Origin: Bacillota bacterium
GTDB lineage: Bacteria; Bacillota; Sulfobacillia; Sulfobacillales; Sulfobacillaceae
DNA length: 46,677 nucleotides
Assembly (NCBI GenBank): GCA_021806205.1
Contig: JAJZXX010000029.1
Span: 1-46,677, forward strand
Reading direction: 5' to 3'
The position numbers were made by a program, and so were the translations under genes. Below the pieces are notes generated by a model. The model was not told where the DNA came from. It made no database searches and was given only the letters and a program-made list of their open reading frames with translations. Shown here in pieces: positions 24,401 through 33,312 of the stretch (its first letter is position 1; each line of letters begins with the position of its first letter).

Positions 24401-25191
24401 TGGCGGTGAAACAAGCTCCCCAAGAATGGGCGCAATGGTCAAACGGCGCGCTGATGGTGTTTCGACGCGACTTTTTAGCCTGGGTCAAGTACTACAAGTC
24501 CTCCGTCATTTTAAACTTCGGTGAACCGCTCACCAACCTCTTGGCACTGGGCTTCGGCCTAGGCACCTATGTGGCCAAGATGGCCGGGGTGCCTTTTATC
24601 GATTTCATTGGACCCGGTCTTTTGGCGGTCACCGCCATGAATGCGGTTACGTTCGATATGGCGTTCGAAGGTTACGACCGACTTAACGAAAATCGCATCT
24701 ATCAGTCGATGATTACAGCCCCTTTGACTGTTGGGCAAATCGTCGCGGGGGAATACTTATGGGAAGGCATAAGGAGTTTACTTTATGGAGCTGTATTTAT
24801 CGTGGTGCTGACGGCGCTGAACCTGGTTAAATCATGGTGGGCACTACTGCTGCCCCTGCCACTCTTTGTGACCGGCATTATGTTCGCAGCGCCCGCTCTG
24901 TGGGTGGCATCTTCGGCGAAAAATCACGAGCAGCTTTTCTATTACTTTACTCTGTTCATTACACCGATGTACCTCTTTTCTGGTGTGTTTTTCCCCATTA
25001 CCCACATGCCGGGTCTAGTGCGTGACGTTATCGTGGTGACGCCGCTCTTTCACGTCGTCAACATTGTACGGGCGCTGGTTTTAGGGCATTTGTACCCCGG
25101 GCTATGGGGGGACGCGCTGTGGATGATCTTGTACGCAGTTTTGTTTGGCCTGGTGCCGGTTCGGGTTTTAGGACGCCGGTTGGCGGAGTAA
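24400..25191 (+). CDS. ABC-2 type permease (NodJ-like)
   Basis: Membrane partner of the preceding ATPase. The 263-aa protein has six predicted membrane segments and family blocks such as EPLTNLLALGFGLGTYV, FEGYDRLNENRIYQSMITAP and FYYFTLFITPMYLFSGVFFP, with TPLFHVVNIVRAL near the end; this pattern is shared with NodJ-type permeases. GTG start at 24400 is coupled to the ATPase stop. Its stop overlaps the next ATG by one base, giving a three-gene operon. Confidence 0.93.
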   Translation: MAVKQAPQEWAQWSNGALMVFRRDFLAWVKYYKSSVILNFGEPLTNLLALGFGLGTYVAKMAGVPFIDFIGPGLLAVTAMNAVTFDMAFEGYDRLNENRIYQSMITAPLTVGQIVAGEYLWEGIRSLLYGAVFIVVLTALNLVKSWWALLLPLPLFVTGIMFAAPALWVASSAKNHEQLFYYFTLFITPMYLFSGVFFPITHMPGLVRDVIVVTPLFHVVNIVRALVLGHLYPGLWGDALWMILYAVLFGLVPVRVLGRRLAE

Positions 25192-25715
25192 TGGTCAGAA
25201 CCACGGATAGCCATGGGAGGCGTCTTGCCATAGCCATCCTGGTTGGAGTGCTATGCCTCTTGGCGGCGGCGTGCCTGAGTGCCTGCATTCATCGACTACG
25301 GGCGGGGTTGTCGTTAACCGGCACCGCCCTAATATTCGAGGCCCAACCAGGGGCTGTAGCGGCGGTTGCACTAGGGTTTCCGCCCAGATCGGGCGCCGCG
25401 ATCGTTATGCTGGCCAATTTAGCGCCGCTGCCCTTCTTATCCACCGGTCTTTCGGAACTCATGGCGCGGTGGCCCTGGGCCCGGAGGAAATTGCAGAGAG
25501 CCCGTCGCTGGGCAGATCGCTTTAAAAGGTGGGGGCCTCTCATTTTCGTGCCGTTGGTACCCGTGATCGGCGCGTATACTGCCACCTGGGTAGGCCAAAG
25601 CTTGGGATTTCGAGCCGAACGCACGTTTGGGGCTATCCTTATAGGAATGGCCTGGTCGGTTCTCGTAATTACATATGGCGGACATTGGCTTACTCAGTTC
25701 GTAGGCCGGTTTTAG
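25191..25715 (+). CDS. Small membrane protein, COG2426 (small multidrug export) type
   Basis: The 174-aa protein has an N-terminal membrane segment (IAILVGVLCLLAAACLSAC) and a COG2426-like core: ANLAPLPFLSTG, then the basic helix RRKLQRARRWADRFKRWGP leading into LIFVPLVPVIGAYTATWVG and LGFRAERTFGAILIGMAW. Proteins of this family were named small multidrug export proteins, but the function is poorly proven. ATG 25191 overlaps the permease stop, so it belongs to the ABC operon; an open extension to 25104 is within the permease and rejected. Confidence 0.75.
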   Translation: MVRTTDSHGRRLAIAILVGVLCLLAAACLSACIHRLRAGLSLTGTALIFEAQPGAVAAVALGFPPRSGAAIVMLANLAPLPFLSTGLSELMARWPWARRKLQRARRWADRFKRWGPLIFVPLVPVIGAYTATWVGQSLGFRAERTFGAILIGMAWSVLVITYGGHWLTQFVGRF

Positions 25716-25788
25716 CCCTGGGCGCTTCGAAGAAGTGGGAACCGATTGTTGAGTCTAGATCCTCTTATGGTAGTATGCGAGGAGAATC

Positions 25789-27942
25789 TTGCTGATAAAG
25801 GACGGTGCTGTGATACAGAATTGGACGCGTTTTTCGGTGCGGCATCGTAAGCTGGTTTTGCTGTTGTGGATACTTCTGGTGATTTTTACCTTACCCTTGG
25901 CGGTTAAGGTGACTAGGCATTTGACGACCAATGGATTTGAAAGCCCCCATAGTCAGGTGCATTGGGCGACGAATCAGTTGAGTCACTTTAAGCCCGAACC
26001 GACGCCGGTTCCGCTCTTAATCCAGCACATGTCCTCAGGGGCGGCCAAGCGACACGCGAGTGCCATAGGGGTCCCCACTTCGTCGCTTCACCGGATAGGG
26101 GTGGGGAAAATTGTATTTGTTCCACCCTCAAGATTTAGCCTGGCGAAGGAATCACAATTGGAAAAAGCGATTGCGACGCACGGGGGTACTACGCAGGTGG
26201 TGTCTCAAAAAGCGGTCGGCAACGTGGTAACCCATGACGCAGCCCGTACCTTGGCAACCAGCGGTGTTCTCGCGATGCCGATCCTGGCGGTGTTATTGTT
26301 ATTGGTGTTCGGCTCGGTATTGGCGGTGAGCCTACCCCTCATTATTGCGCTGGCTGGCGCCGAAGTGGCACTGGCCGCAGTTCGCGTGATTTCGCTGCAT
26401 ATGCAGCTCTCGGTCTTTTTGACCGATATCGTCAGCTTTTTGGCTTTAGGCGTCGGTATAGATTATGCACTGTTTATTAGCACCAGATTTCGGAGAAATT
26501 TGGATGACGGACTAACCGTCGAAGACGCTGTAGCGGACAGTATGACCCATGCGGGTCGGTCGGTGTTATATTCGGGCATTGCGGTGGCCTTGGCCGTCAT
26601 GGCACTCATTTTTGGAAACAATGCCTACTGGCAGGGGCTAGCGGTGGGTGGCGGTGTCGCGATCTTTTCGGTCCTACTGGCCACGCACACATTGTTGCCC
26701 GCAATTATGGGGTTGTTTGGAGAACACATTCACTGGGGACGGGTTAAACGCATCGACTTTGGCCTATGGCGGGCTTTGTCGGGTTGGGTGACCCAACACG
26801 CCGGATGGGCGATTGTCCTGAGTTTGGTTATCTTGCTGCCTTTGGCCGGCTTAGCGCCTCAAATCCAAATGAGTACGCCTGCCAACTTGGCTACCATGCT
26901 GCCCAAATCCGACCTGCTTCGCCGTGCAGTGGGAAAGCAGCAAGACATTCAGGGACCGGGCGTGATTGCGCCTATTGCGGTGGTGGTGCGATTACCAAAG
27001 CCTCTTTCCCACCAAGCGAACTGGGTTGCGGTCGAACGTTTAACCAACCATCTCCAAAGATTGCCGGACGTGAAGTCGGTGTCGTCGCCTACATTGTTGG
27101 GCGCCCCCCCGGCGGAACTTTCCGCTACTATCGCTGATCCGCATCATGCTGTGCCTGCCTTGCGCCGTGCGATTCAGACATTTGTGGCGCCGAGCAACTC
27201 CCGGCTGATGGTGGTTTATGTGGTAGCCAAAAGTGGCCCCAATCAGTTAGCCACCAGCCGTCTGGTCGGAAGGATTGACCAACACCTGCCCGAGTGGTTG
27301 CCTGGGGGAACCCGGGCGTCTACGGGCGGTCTGGTGCCGGTTCTGCGGGCGTTTAACGGTACTACCCAAAGCCGTGTCCCTTTGATTATTGCCAGCGCTC
27401 TGGCCGTGGCGTTGGTGGTTTTGACGGTGGCTACGCGCTCGATTCTCCAAGCGGTCATGGGCGTGGTGTTTGACGGATTGGTGGCTTTGGCCACAGCCGG
27501 TTTTTTGGTGTTCGTGAACCAACACCAATTATTAGGTTTTGAACGACAACCTCTGGACTCTTCAATTACCCCTCTTATTTTCGTGCTGTTGTTTGGCCTG
27601 TCTATGGACTATGAAGTGATTTTACTGCATCGCATTCAAGAGCGGTGGCTTTTGGGGGATTCGCCTCGCGATGCAATTCAAGGCGGTGTTGCCACCACCG
27701 GGTCGATGATTACCGGGGCAGGAATGATTATGGTCGTGGTATTTCTTGCGCTATTGATTAGTCCCCTACAGATTATGAAGACGCTTGGTATAGGCCTGTC
27801 TTTTGCAGTGCTGACGGATACTTGGATTGTCCGCTCACTGTTGGTACCCAGTGTAACCACGCTGTTCGGGCGCTGGGGGTTTTGGCCGTGGAGACCCAAG
27901 AGGCCGACCGAGCTGACCGTCCACCCCCAATCGGGTGAGTAA
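25789..27942 (+). CDS. MMPL/RND-family transporter
   Basis: A 717-aa RND-type membrane protein of the MMPL family, exporters of lipids or hydrophobic compounds. It has two repeated halves: each begins with a membrane helix and large outside loop, followed by a cluster of helices. Signature stretches are LALGVGIDYALFISTRFRRN in the first half and LLFGLSMDYEVILLHRIQER in the second, with the conserved aspartate and tyrosine of the proton path. Start TTG 25789 has AGGAG five bases upstream; GTG 25810 is an alternative. Length is usual for bacterial MMPL proteins outside mycobacteria. Substrate unknown. Confidence 0.93.
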   Translation: MLIKDGAVIQNWTRFSVRHRKLVLLLWILLVIFTLPLAVKVTRHLTTNGFESPHSQVHWATNQLSHFKPEPTPVPLLIQHMSSGAAKRHASAIGVPTSSLHRIGVGKIVFVPPSRFSLAKESQLEKAIATHGGTTQVVSQKAVGNVVTHDAARTLATSGVLAMPILAVLLLLVFGSVLAVSLPLIIALAGAEVALAAVRVISLHMQLSVFLTDIVSFLALGVGIDYALFISTRFRRNLDDGLTVEDAVADSMTHAGRSVLYSGIAVALAVMALIFGNNAYWQGLAVGGGVAIFSVLLATHTLLPAIMGLFGEHIHWGRVKRIDFGLWRALSGWVTQHAGWAIVLSLVILLPLAGLAPQIQMSTPANLATMLPKSDLLRRAVGKQQDIQGPGVIAPIAVVVRLPKPLSHQANWVAVERLTNHLQRLPDVKSVSSPTLLGAPPAELSATIADPHHAVPALRRAIQTFVAPSNSRLMVVYVVAKSGPNQLATSRLVGRIDQHLPEWLPGGTRASTGGLVPVLRAFNGTTQSRVPLIIASALAVALVVLTVATRSILQAVMGVVFDGLVALATAGFLVFVNQHQLLGFERQPLDSSITPLIFVLLFGLSMDYEVILLHRIQERWLLGDSPRDAIQGGVATTGSMITGAGMIMVVVFLALLISPLQIMKTLGIGLSFAVLTDTWIVRSLLVPSVTTLFGRWGFWPWRPKRPTELTVHPQSGE

Positions 27943-28003
27943 GGTACACCCTCTTCGGGAATCCTGATCGGGCTCGGTGGGGGCGAGGTGTACGCCGGCC
28001 CGG

Positions 28004-29200
28004 ATGGGAGGTCCTTTTGGGATTGGGATAAAACGCGGCGGATATGTTCAGGCCGCGGACTTTGTGCGGGCTGTGACGGTCGTGGCCATGGTCGGGGTTC
28101 ACTCGACCTGGTATATGGCTAACGGGGGACACTGGGTGAGTTCAGGGGCCGTTTTGGCGCTATTGCACTTTACCCGCGAATCGTTTATGGCCTTGACTGG
28201 CTTTGTGCTGACCTATTCGTTGTCCGGGCGGGTGATTCGCTGGGTGCCGGTGCTCTGGAAACGCTATCGGTTGGTGCTATTCCCGTATGTGTTCTGGACG
28301 GCCGCGTACATGGTGGCATTTCGCCACGTTGGGTCATTTGAGTTCTTTGCCGGGCGGTTTGGCCACAGCCTTTTGGATGGCGGAGGTTGGTTTCATCTCT
28401 ATTATCTTCTAGTCACTATGCAATTTTATGCCATCTTGCCACTGTTTTTTCTGTTGATGCGGTTGGCCAAGCGATATCCTATCGGGGTGGTAGGTGTGGC
28501 GTTGCTGATGCAACTGGGCTTGATGACCTATGACCAATATGGCCGAGGTCCCCATCCACAGGGCCTTAATGCCTATGTCGGTGAAGAGGTCTGGACCTAC
28601 GTAGCGTATTTTGTGCTGGGCGGCGTAGCCGCGATGTATTGGGAGACGGTGCAACGCTGGCTGCACGATCATTTGCTACTGGTGAATGTTCTGGCGGTGG
28701 GAACCGCTTCGTTACTGATGTTGCAATTCATGATGCAAATGCGGTCGGGCCCGTACTTGGCTCGAGCGGATTCGGTGGTCCAGCCGGCTATGATTCCTTG
28801 GGCGGTCACCGCTGTCGTACTTTTGGCGGCGTACGGGGTTCGATATGAAGCTGCTCGGCAGCGGGAACCAGGGCGGTGGCCCTTGATTAAGTGGGCCGCT
28901 GACCTAAGTTTTGGCTTGTATTTGATTCATCCGATGATTTTGCAGTACTGGACCAACGGATTGTCCTATTTCCATTGGGACTATCCGTCTTTCTGGCTCG
29001 ATGGCCTTACCTGGGTTCTCTTGGTCGCTGCTTCGGGTCTTGTGTCGCAGGCGATTTCTCGTACGCCGGCCAGCCGTTTTATTATTGGGAGGGCCGCGGT
29101 TCCACCGGGTGTGGGCAAATCAATTGAGGGTGGCGTGGGGCAACGCCTTTGGAAGCGCTCCAGGCACACTTGGGGATGGCGACGACGTTCCAGAACTTGA
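28004..29200 (+). CDS. Membrane acyltransferase, acyltransferase-3 family
   Basis: Multi-spanning acyltransferase of the OafA/IcaC type, which adds acetyl or other acyl groups to surface sugars or lipids. The N-terminal ADFVRAVTVVAMVGVHSTWY carries the typical Arg and His of the family's first helix; then ESFMALTGFVLTYSL, RYRLVLFPYVFW, WFHLYYLLVTMQFYAILPLF and the late SFGLYLIHPMILQYW. About ten membrane helices and a basic tail. The start is uncertain: ATG 28004 is used; GTG 27977 is also in frame. A 7-bp inverted repeat (GTACACC at 27944, GGTGTAC at 27987) lies just before. Confidence 0.85.
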   Translation: MGGPFGIGIKRGGYVQAADFVRAVTVVAMVGVHSTWYMANGGHWVSSGAVLALLHFTRESFMALTGFVLTYSLSGRVIRWVPVLWKRYRLVLFPYVFWTAAYMVAFRHVGSFEFFAGRFGHSLLDGGGWFHLYYLLVTMQFYAILPLFFLLMRLAKRYPIGVVGVALLMQLGLMTYDQYGRGPHPQGLNAYVGEEVWTYVAYFVLGGVAAMYWETVQRWLHDHLLLVNVLAVGTASLLMLQFMMQMRSGPYLARADSVVQPAMIPWAVTAVVLLAAYGVRYEAARQREPGRWPLIKWAADLSFGLYLIHPMILQYWTNGLSYFHWDYPSFWLDGLTWVLLVAASGLVSQAISRTPASRFIIGRAAVPPGVGKSIEGGVGQRLWKRSRHTWGWRRRSRT

Positions 29201-29207
29201 CGCCTCA

Positions 29208-29883
29208 AGGCAAAAGATAATTGCGGACCGCTTGTCAGTCACCAAGTTGGAGCGTGATGCTGGGTGCTCCAGGGTGCCCCTAATAGCGCGTTGGGAAGCA
29301 ACCATGCGCATTCAATCGGTATCTCGGTTTGGGGTAGCCATAAATATCGTAGTACGATATAGGTCAACGAAACGATTTGAAGAGGTGATTGCCATGGAGG
29401 TGCCTGGCCGAATTTGTGGACGGACAGAGACCACATTCGAGCGGGGGACCAGTCTGCCAGGTTATGTACACGAAGGCCAGGCTGGCGCCACTGGCATATG
29501 AGTCTCAGTTGCCGTTCCGGTTGTCAGACGGAGGCTTTGGTCCATAGGGCGGTTATTCCGCGGCGGCACGGTCAACCACTGCGGGACTAGTCGTCCTTTG
29601 GGTCGGCATTCTCACCGTTGTCCCAGGATTCTCAAAAGCCAGATAGTGGAATCCAGAGGTCAATATCATTGGAACCAAAAAATGGGAATAAGAGGACAAT
29701 CGGCTGGTAGTACATCATGTCAGATCGTTGTTAGGCGCCCCAAGGCGGACCGCCATCAAAACTGGGGCGCCCGAAGCGGTTGGACGATTTGGCAAACTAG
29801 GTTCGGCTTGATGCGCTAACGCCCCCAAGCGCCTGAACTCTCACTCCGCGCGGCTCATGCGTTTCAGCCCGATGCAACGGATT
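29208..29883. other. Gene-poor spacer with palindromes
   Basis: No gene was recognised over about 675 bp. A short frame at 29393-29501 (36 aa, starting EVPGRICGRTETTFERG, with AAGAGGTG upstream) follows a near-perfect operator palindrome and could be the stump of a regulated gene. A second stem, GGCGCCCC (29734) with GGGGCGCC (29764), has no T-run. Codon patterns and frames are broken, suggesting decay. Confidence 0.45.
29344..29360. promoter_or_regulatory. 17-bp palindromic operator candidate
   Basis: ATATCGTAGTACGATAT is a perfect 8-bp inverted repeat around one base. Such AT-rich dyads are typical binding sites of dimeric winged-helix repressors (PadR, ArsR or TetR types). It sits 33 bases upstream of the ATG at 29393. 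No matching regulator gene is adjacent. Confidence 0.5.
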
Positions 29884-30234
29884 TCAGCTTGCGGCCGATT
29901 GTAGATTTTCGAGAGGTACCCATCCTTCGTCATTGTGGGCGTTTCGACACCAGATCCAGCCGGCTAGAACCTGCGTGCCCGTTACCAGCTCACCAGGCGT
30001 AACGGTCAACTCGATCGAATTATAGTCGGTTGTCACCACGGCTCGTGTTTGGTCCGAACTTTTGAGCAGTTGTTCCGGGACCCACGCGCCTACTCCCGTG
30101 GCGGTTGTGCACCAGAGCCACGACGACCAGCGGGTATCCCGCCGTCCGATCTCCACTGGCTCCCCACAACGGAACCGAATCCCCTCGTCATAGATTCGCT
30201 TGTGCTCCCGGATCACACAATACTCAACGTCCAT
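29884..30234 (-). CDS. Tandem SH3-domain protein
   Basis: A 116-aa protein made of two SH3-like repeats. The first runs through IRFRCGEPVEIGRRD ... WSSWLWCTTATGVGAWVPEQLL; the second through TDYNSIELTVTPGELVTGTQ ... GWIWCRNAHNDEGWVPLENL (both shown in part). The GWVP and AWVP ends are the typical last SH3 strand. The start is ATG 30234, six bases after GGGGAGG on this strand; ATG 30240 is too close to it. Bacterial SH3 proteins of this type bind peptides or cell wall, but no function is assigned. It lies 180 bp downstream of the hepT relic, and an open frame runs across both, which is only chance. Confidence 0.7.
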   Translation of the reverse strand: MDVEYCVIREHKRIYDEGIRFRCGEPVEIGRRDTRWSSWLWCTTATGVGAWVPEQLLKSSDQTRAVVTTDYNSIELTVTPGELVTGTQVLAGWIWCRNAHNDEGWVPLENLQSAAS

Positions 30235-30415
30235 AGGCATCCTCCCCGTCAGTAGTTTGAGTCCCAACCGATTTCGACGGTGACCCATCGAATTCCTTGG
30301 CATGCAGGCAACCGCACCAAGGCTGCCCTGTCCTTGACCGGCTAACGCTCCTGAAAGTTGATGATTGCTGGCAGAAAGTAAAGCCCCGCTCGTGAAGCCG
30401 GGAACGAGGTACGTC

Positions 30416-30765
30416 CTACTCGGGCGCTTGGCCCATCGTCCGCACCATGGCGACGACAGCCTCTTTAAAGGGCGGCAAGTCGTGGCCCACGACTTGCCAC
30501 ACAATCTCCAAGTCGAACCGAGATAGCGGTGAGCCAAGCGGTCTCTCATTCGAGCAATCGAAGACCAGGGGATGCCCGGATACTCGGCCAACAAATCCGC
30601 CGGCAGCTCCTTCACGGAGGCCCCGATGAGTTCGAGATTGTGCACAACGCCGTACTGTAGTAGTGGTGACTCGAAAAATGCGCGAGACCCTTGCGCAGCG
30701 TACGAGGCGATCCGATCAAGACTCTGGAGAATCTGCTCTAGATAAGCCCGGGGTCGCGCCATCAT
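30416..30765 (-). pseudogene. hepT: HepT-type HEPN toxin, frameshifted
   Basis: HepT is the HEPN ribonuclease toxin of type VII toxin-antitoxin systems. The N-terminal 80 residues are intact: ARPRAYLEQILQSLDRIASY, FFESPLLQYGVVHNLELIGA and the active-site RDRLAHRY, which fits RX4HXY exactly. Right after RYLG (30513-30522) one base is missing. The correct continuation, FDLEIVWQVVGHDLPPFKEA ending MGQAPE and a stop at 30416, is in the next frame. The out-of-frame product would run far past it. The ATG at 30765 overlaps the antitoxin stop. A sequencing error or programmed shift cannot be excluded. Confidence 0.82.
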
Positions 30766-31049
30766 AACGGAATGCACTCCCGCCGAATTTCTTGGTAAAT
30801 CGCCGCGGGCAGTCCCCGTTCGGACACCACATCCACCGGACAACCGAGCAGCGCCTCCACAGCGGCCTCGAAACGGAGTAAGTCCAGTAGACTGTGTCCC
30901 GGGCGCACGTCGACCACAAAGTCCACATCGCTTCCCTCGGACGCTGTGCCACGCGCCTGCGACCCAAACACCCGAACATCCGCCATCCCGAACCGGTTGG
31001 CCAACTCCAGGATTTCCGTGCACCGGTCAGCAATCTCTTGTGGAAGCAA
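30762..31049 (-). CDS. mntA: MntA-type nucleotidyltransferase antitoxin
   Basis: MntA antitoxins neutralise HepT by adding AMP to the tyrosine of its RX4HXY motif. The 95-aa protein has the minimal nucleotidyltransferase signature GSX10DXD, seen as GSQARGTASEGSDVDFVVD near residues 30-48. I chose TTG 31049 because GGGAGGTGA lies seven bases upstream; ATG 31067 and ATG 31127 are in frame but precede this site. A TATACT element is just upstream. The gene is intact although its HepT partner is frameshifted. Confidence 0.87.
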   Translation of the reverse strand: MLPQEIADRCTEILELANRFGMADVRVFGSQARGTASEGSDVDFVVDVRPGHSLLDLLRFEAAVEALLGCPVDVVSERGLPAAIYQEIRRECIPL

Positions 31050-31092
31050 TCTCGGATCACCTCCCATGCCTCTTAGTATACACACCCCGGAG

Positions 31093-31675
31093 TCACGTGA
31101 AATCATGTGGGAGATTGTCTGCTGCACTCGCGGCCGCGATCATTAGCGATGTAAAGCAGGTATCGGACGCATCGATGCCGCCATCCCAATGGCGGTACTC
31201 GGCAGGAATGGTGTCTCGCTTCTGCTCTTCCATGAGAATGTGATTGGAAAACGTATTGAGGAGGTCAATATACTCTTCGACCGGATAAATGCGTTCCCAA
31301 TCGAAGTGCCGGATGTCGACGACCTCGAACAGCCCGGCCGCTTCAATCTCACCGCGGGGGCCGAGGCTGCTGCGCGTCTTGGGGTCTGCCCTCACCCAGT
31401 GCCTCATAGACCGGTTGAACCTCCCGAAAGAAGGGATCGGCGTCATTCGGAAACACGTGGGCAACCGTCCAAAACGCGAGATATCCGCCGGGCCTCAGGA
31501 TTTCCCATGCCTTCCTGTACCGAACGTCGGGATCGATCCAGTGCCAAGCGATGGCAGCGAACACCACGTCAAAACCGTTTCCGGTTCCGGGTTGCCAATC
31601 CTCGAAGCGCTGCTCGATGATGTTCACCGTCATTGCTGCCATGTTTTGTCGGGCTACTGCGGCCAGCAACGCAAT
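31093..31675 (-). pseudogene. SAM-dependent methyltransferase fragment
   Basis: Class I methyltransferase remains: LLAAVARQN, then IEQRFEDWQPGTGNGFDVVF, AIAWHWIDPDVRYRKAWEIL and RPGGYLAFWTVAHVF. The frame then slips in a run of five G (31356-31360, this strand C) and continues as GEIEAAGLFEVVDIRHFDWE, YPVEEYIDLLNTFSNHILM to a stop at 31093. The N-terminal part with the SAM-binding glycine motif is missing because a Tn3-transposase fragment replaces it beyond about 31675. Not functional. Confidence 0.75.
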
Positions 31676-31921
31676 ATTATCAAATATTATCACCTCGTGG
31701 CCAACTGCCTCATCGTCTTTAATGTCTTCCGGATGACCCAAGGGTTGCATGCACTGCAACAAGGCGGCCAAACTTTGGATCCCGAGGCCCTGGCGGTGCT
31801 AAGTCCCTACGGGACAGCCCATGTGAATCGCTTTGGTCACTACGAGTTGGATCTGACACGGCAACCGCCGCCGGTGAATTACACTTTGCTGGGGGACATG
31901 GCCAATCCGCGCGGATCCTGA
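31675..31921 (+). mobile_element. Tn3-family transposase C-terminal fragment
   Basis: The frame reads NIIKYYHLVANCLIVFNVFR, MTQGLHALQQGGQTLD and then LSPYGTAHVNRFGHYELDL before a stop. This matches the C-terminal end of Tn3-family transposases (NA/IVWN..., LSP...HIN..GRY). Only about 80 residues remain and no terminal inverted repeat was found. It cuts the methyltransferase gene, which lies on the other strand. Confidence 0.65.
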
Positions 31922-32129
31922 TTGGGAATAACTGGCTTGTGATAGTGCTAGAAAAGAATCGTTGCCATATCCTGTGGTGCTTTGGTAACGCGCAATCCCT
32001 CACAATTGACCATCGCAATCCGATGTGAGAGGGAGGCTCAAAACCGCTCACACTCCAGGAGTACCGACCTGATCTCAATTTCGCTATGACCTGAGGCAGC
32101 TTTTGCGGTTTAGTGAAGACGGGGCTAAG

Positions 32130-32435
32130 ACATTTGTCCAGGGCGCGCCCCAAACTATCGTCGGAAAAATCGGCGGGACGGCGTCCCGCCCCAGTCAGGA
32201 CCTCCACGTCCGTGGTGACCAAGCGATCCGCCATCCGGTAGAGCGGCGATTTCCCCGCTAACACATCCAGAATCAACAATAAAATGCGCTCCCCTGGGGA
32301 CACGTGCGTTTGCCGGGTGTCCCAGGGCAACATCTGATTGAGAAGAGGGACGAGGGCGATCTCATCCGCAAACTGGCGAAATAAGGGGGCCGCGCCCACC
32401 GTACGGCCTGTCGGCTCTATCAGAGAAATGGTCAT
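32130..32435 (-). mobile_element. IS1634-type transposase N-terminal fragment (DUF4277)
   Basis: The first 102 codons from ATG 32435 (GAAGAGGG upstream) encode GAAPLFRQFADEIALVPLLN, then LPWDTRQTHVSPGERILLLI, LDVLAGKSPLYRMADRL and DDSLGRALDKC, a DUF4277-like N-terminus of IS1634-type transposases. The DDE core is absent; downstream the frame passes into unrelated sequence, possibly including a few C-terminal codons (FTKPQKLPQVIAKL). A deletion relic. 32436-32753 upstream holds no recognised gene. Confidence 0.7.
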
Positions 32436-32753
32436 AAGACCCTCTTCGCGATGGGGGACGCACACTCCTTTGCGAACTATTCTGACAAGTGAATGGAAAT
32501 ATTTAGGTGCGGAAAACGTGTTCCAGCATATCAATGCCATGGGTGTTTTAGTACAAAAATAGTTTCTTCGGTCGCTCAAACCGCGAAATTTGAGAGAGTA
32601 ATAATAGCCCAATGAGAGCGAACCGAAATGGAAGAGGCGGGGCGACTTGGATCATGCAATGCGCGCATAACAAGTCAGTTGCCATGGGAGGTGCCGATCT
32701 CTTAACCCTAACAAGTGCCCACCATCAGAGTTTGACCGCCATGAATGGCTGCG

Positions 32754-33152
32754 CTACGCCCCGGACAATCGCTGTGCACTCCGCCAGCCGACAATATTGG
32801 CCAGCAATATCAAAGCGAGGGCGGGCAGAAAGAGGTAAGGGGTCATGGATAATTCATTAACTATCAATAGGATAATTCCTACGCCGAGAATTACTTGGGC
32901 AGTCCTTGACGTGCGACGCATAGCCCAGATCATTAGGAGTATCGAAACCGCCAAAATCGCCCAGGAATAGTGGGTCACCGTTACGACCCACCCGGGCATT
33001 ACGGGTGTCGCAGCCATTCCCATCATGCCCGTAGACGCGGAAGCGCCTACAACACCCAACAACGCAGGAAACAGGGAAAACATCATGGCTGAACAACTGA
33101 CTACGGTGCCCGCGACACCGACGACGGCACCGGCCCGTTCTTGCTTTACCAT
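32754..33152 (-). CDS. Four-helix membrane protein of unknown function
   Basis: From ATG 33152 (AAAGGTGGG about nine bases upstream) a 132-aa protein has four hydrophobic segments: AVVGVAGTVVSCSAMMFSLF, a methionine-rich second region (GMMGMAATPVMPGW), WAILAVSILLMIWAM and VILGVGIILLIVNEL, with a final LFLPALALILLANIVGW. The methionine-rich loop recalls small metal-handling membrane proteins, but no family is recognised. An open extension to 33191 lacks a start with a ribosome site. Confidence 0.55.
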   Translation of the reverse strand: MVKQERAGAVVGVAGTVVSCSAMMFSLFPALLGVVGASASTGMMGMAATPVMPGWVVTVTHYSWAILAVSILLMIWAMRRTSRTAQVILGVGIILLIVNELSMTPYLFLPALALILLANIVGWRSAQRLSGA

Positions 33153-33255
33153 AGAGGGATCCCACCTTTCTTTGGAGATGGCCCGACGCAAAAGTTCGTA
33201 AATAACTAGCCCAATCGGTTTTGCTCCGCGTTTCCCTTATTATTTCTTGGCTCAT

Positions 33256-33312
33256 GGGAAGTGTCAACCCAAGCTGGTTGGCCTTCCAAGCAGCATGTTG
33301 TTGACACTCCCC
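33256..33312 (-). mobile_element. Relic IS200/IS605 right end(s)
   Basis: On this strand GTGGGGAGTGTCAAC (at 33300-33314) repeats the right-end tail of the tnpB element at 21611-21622, and a CCCA tract about 20 bases before it can pair with its TGGG. Facing it on the + strand at 33256-33268 is GGGAAGTGTCAAC, a 13-bp inverted partner with one mismatch. No tnpB coding sequence remains nearby. Confidence 0.5.

Noticed and set aside
29884-31023. A single 379-codon open frame on the minus strand
   Set aside because: It is a chance joining: it covers an out-of-frame part of mntA, the N-terminal half of hepT, the frameshifted rest and the SH3 protein. Homology supports separate genes.
32030-32595. 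CTCAAAACCGC (about 32036) and CTCAAACCGCG (about 32577) as ends of the IS1634-type element
   Set aside because: They are direct, not inverted, and short, so they do not behave as terminal inverted repeats.
31719-32612. A 297-codon minus-strand open frame as one protein
   Set aside because: Only codons from 32435 to about 32130 look like a transposase; both ends are antisense to other relics or non-coding.
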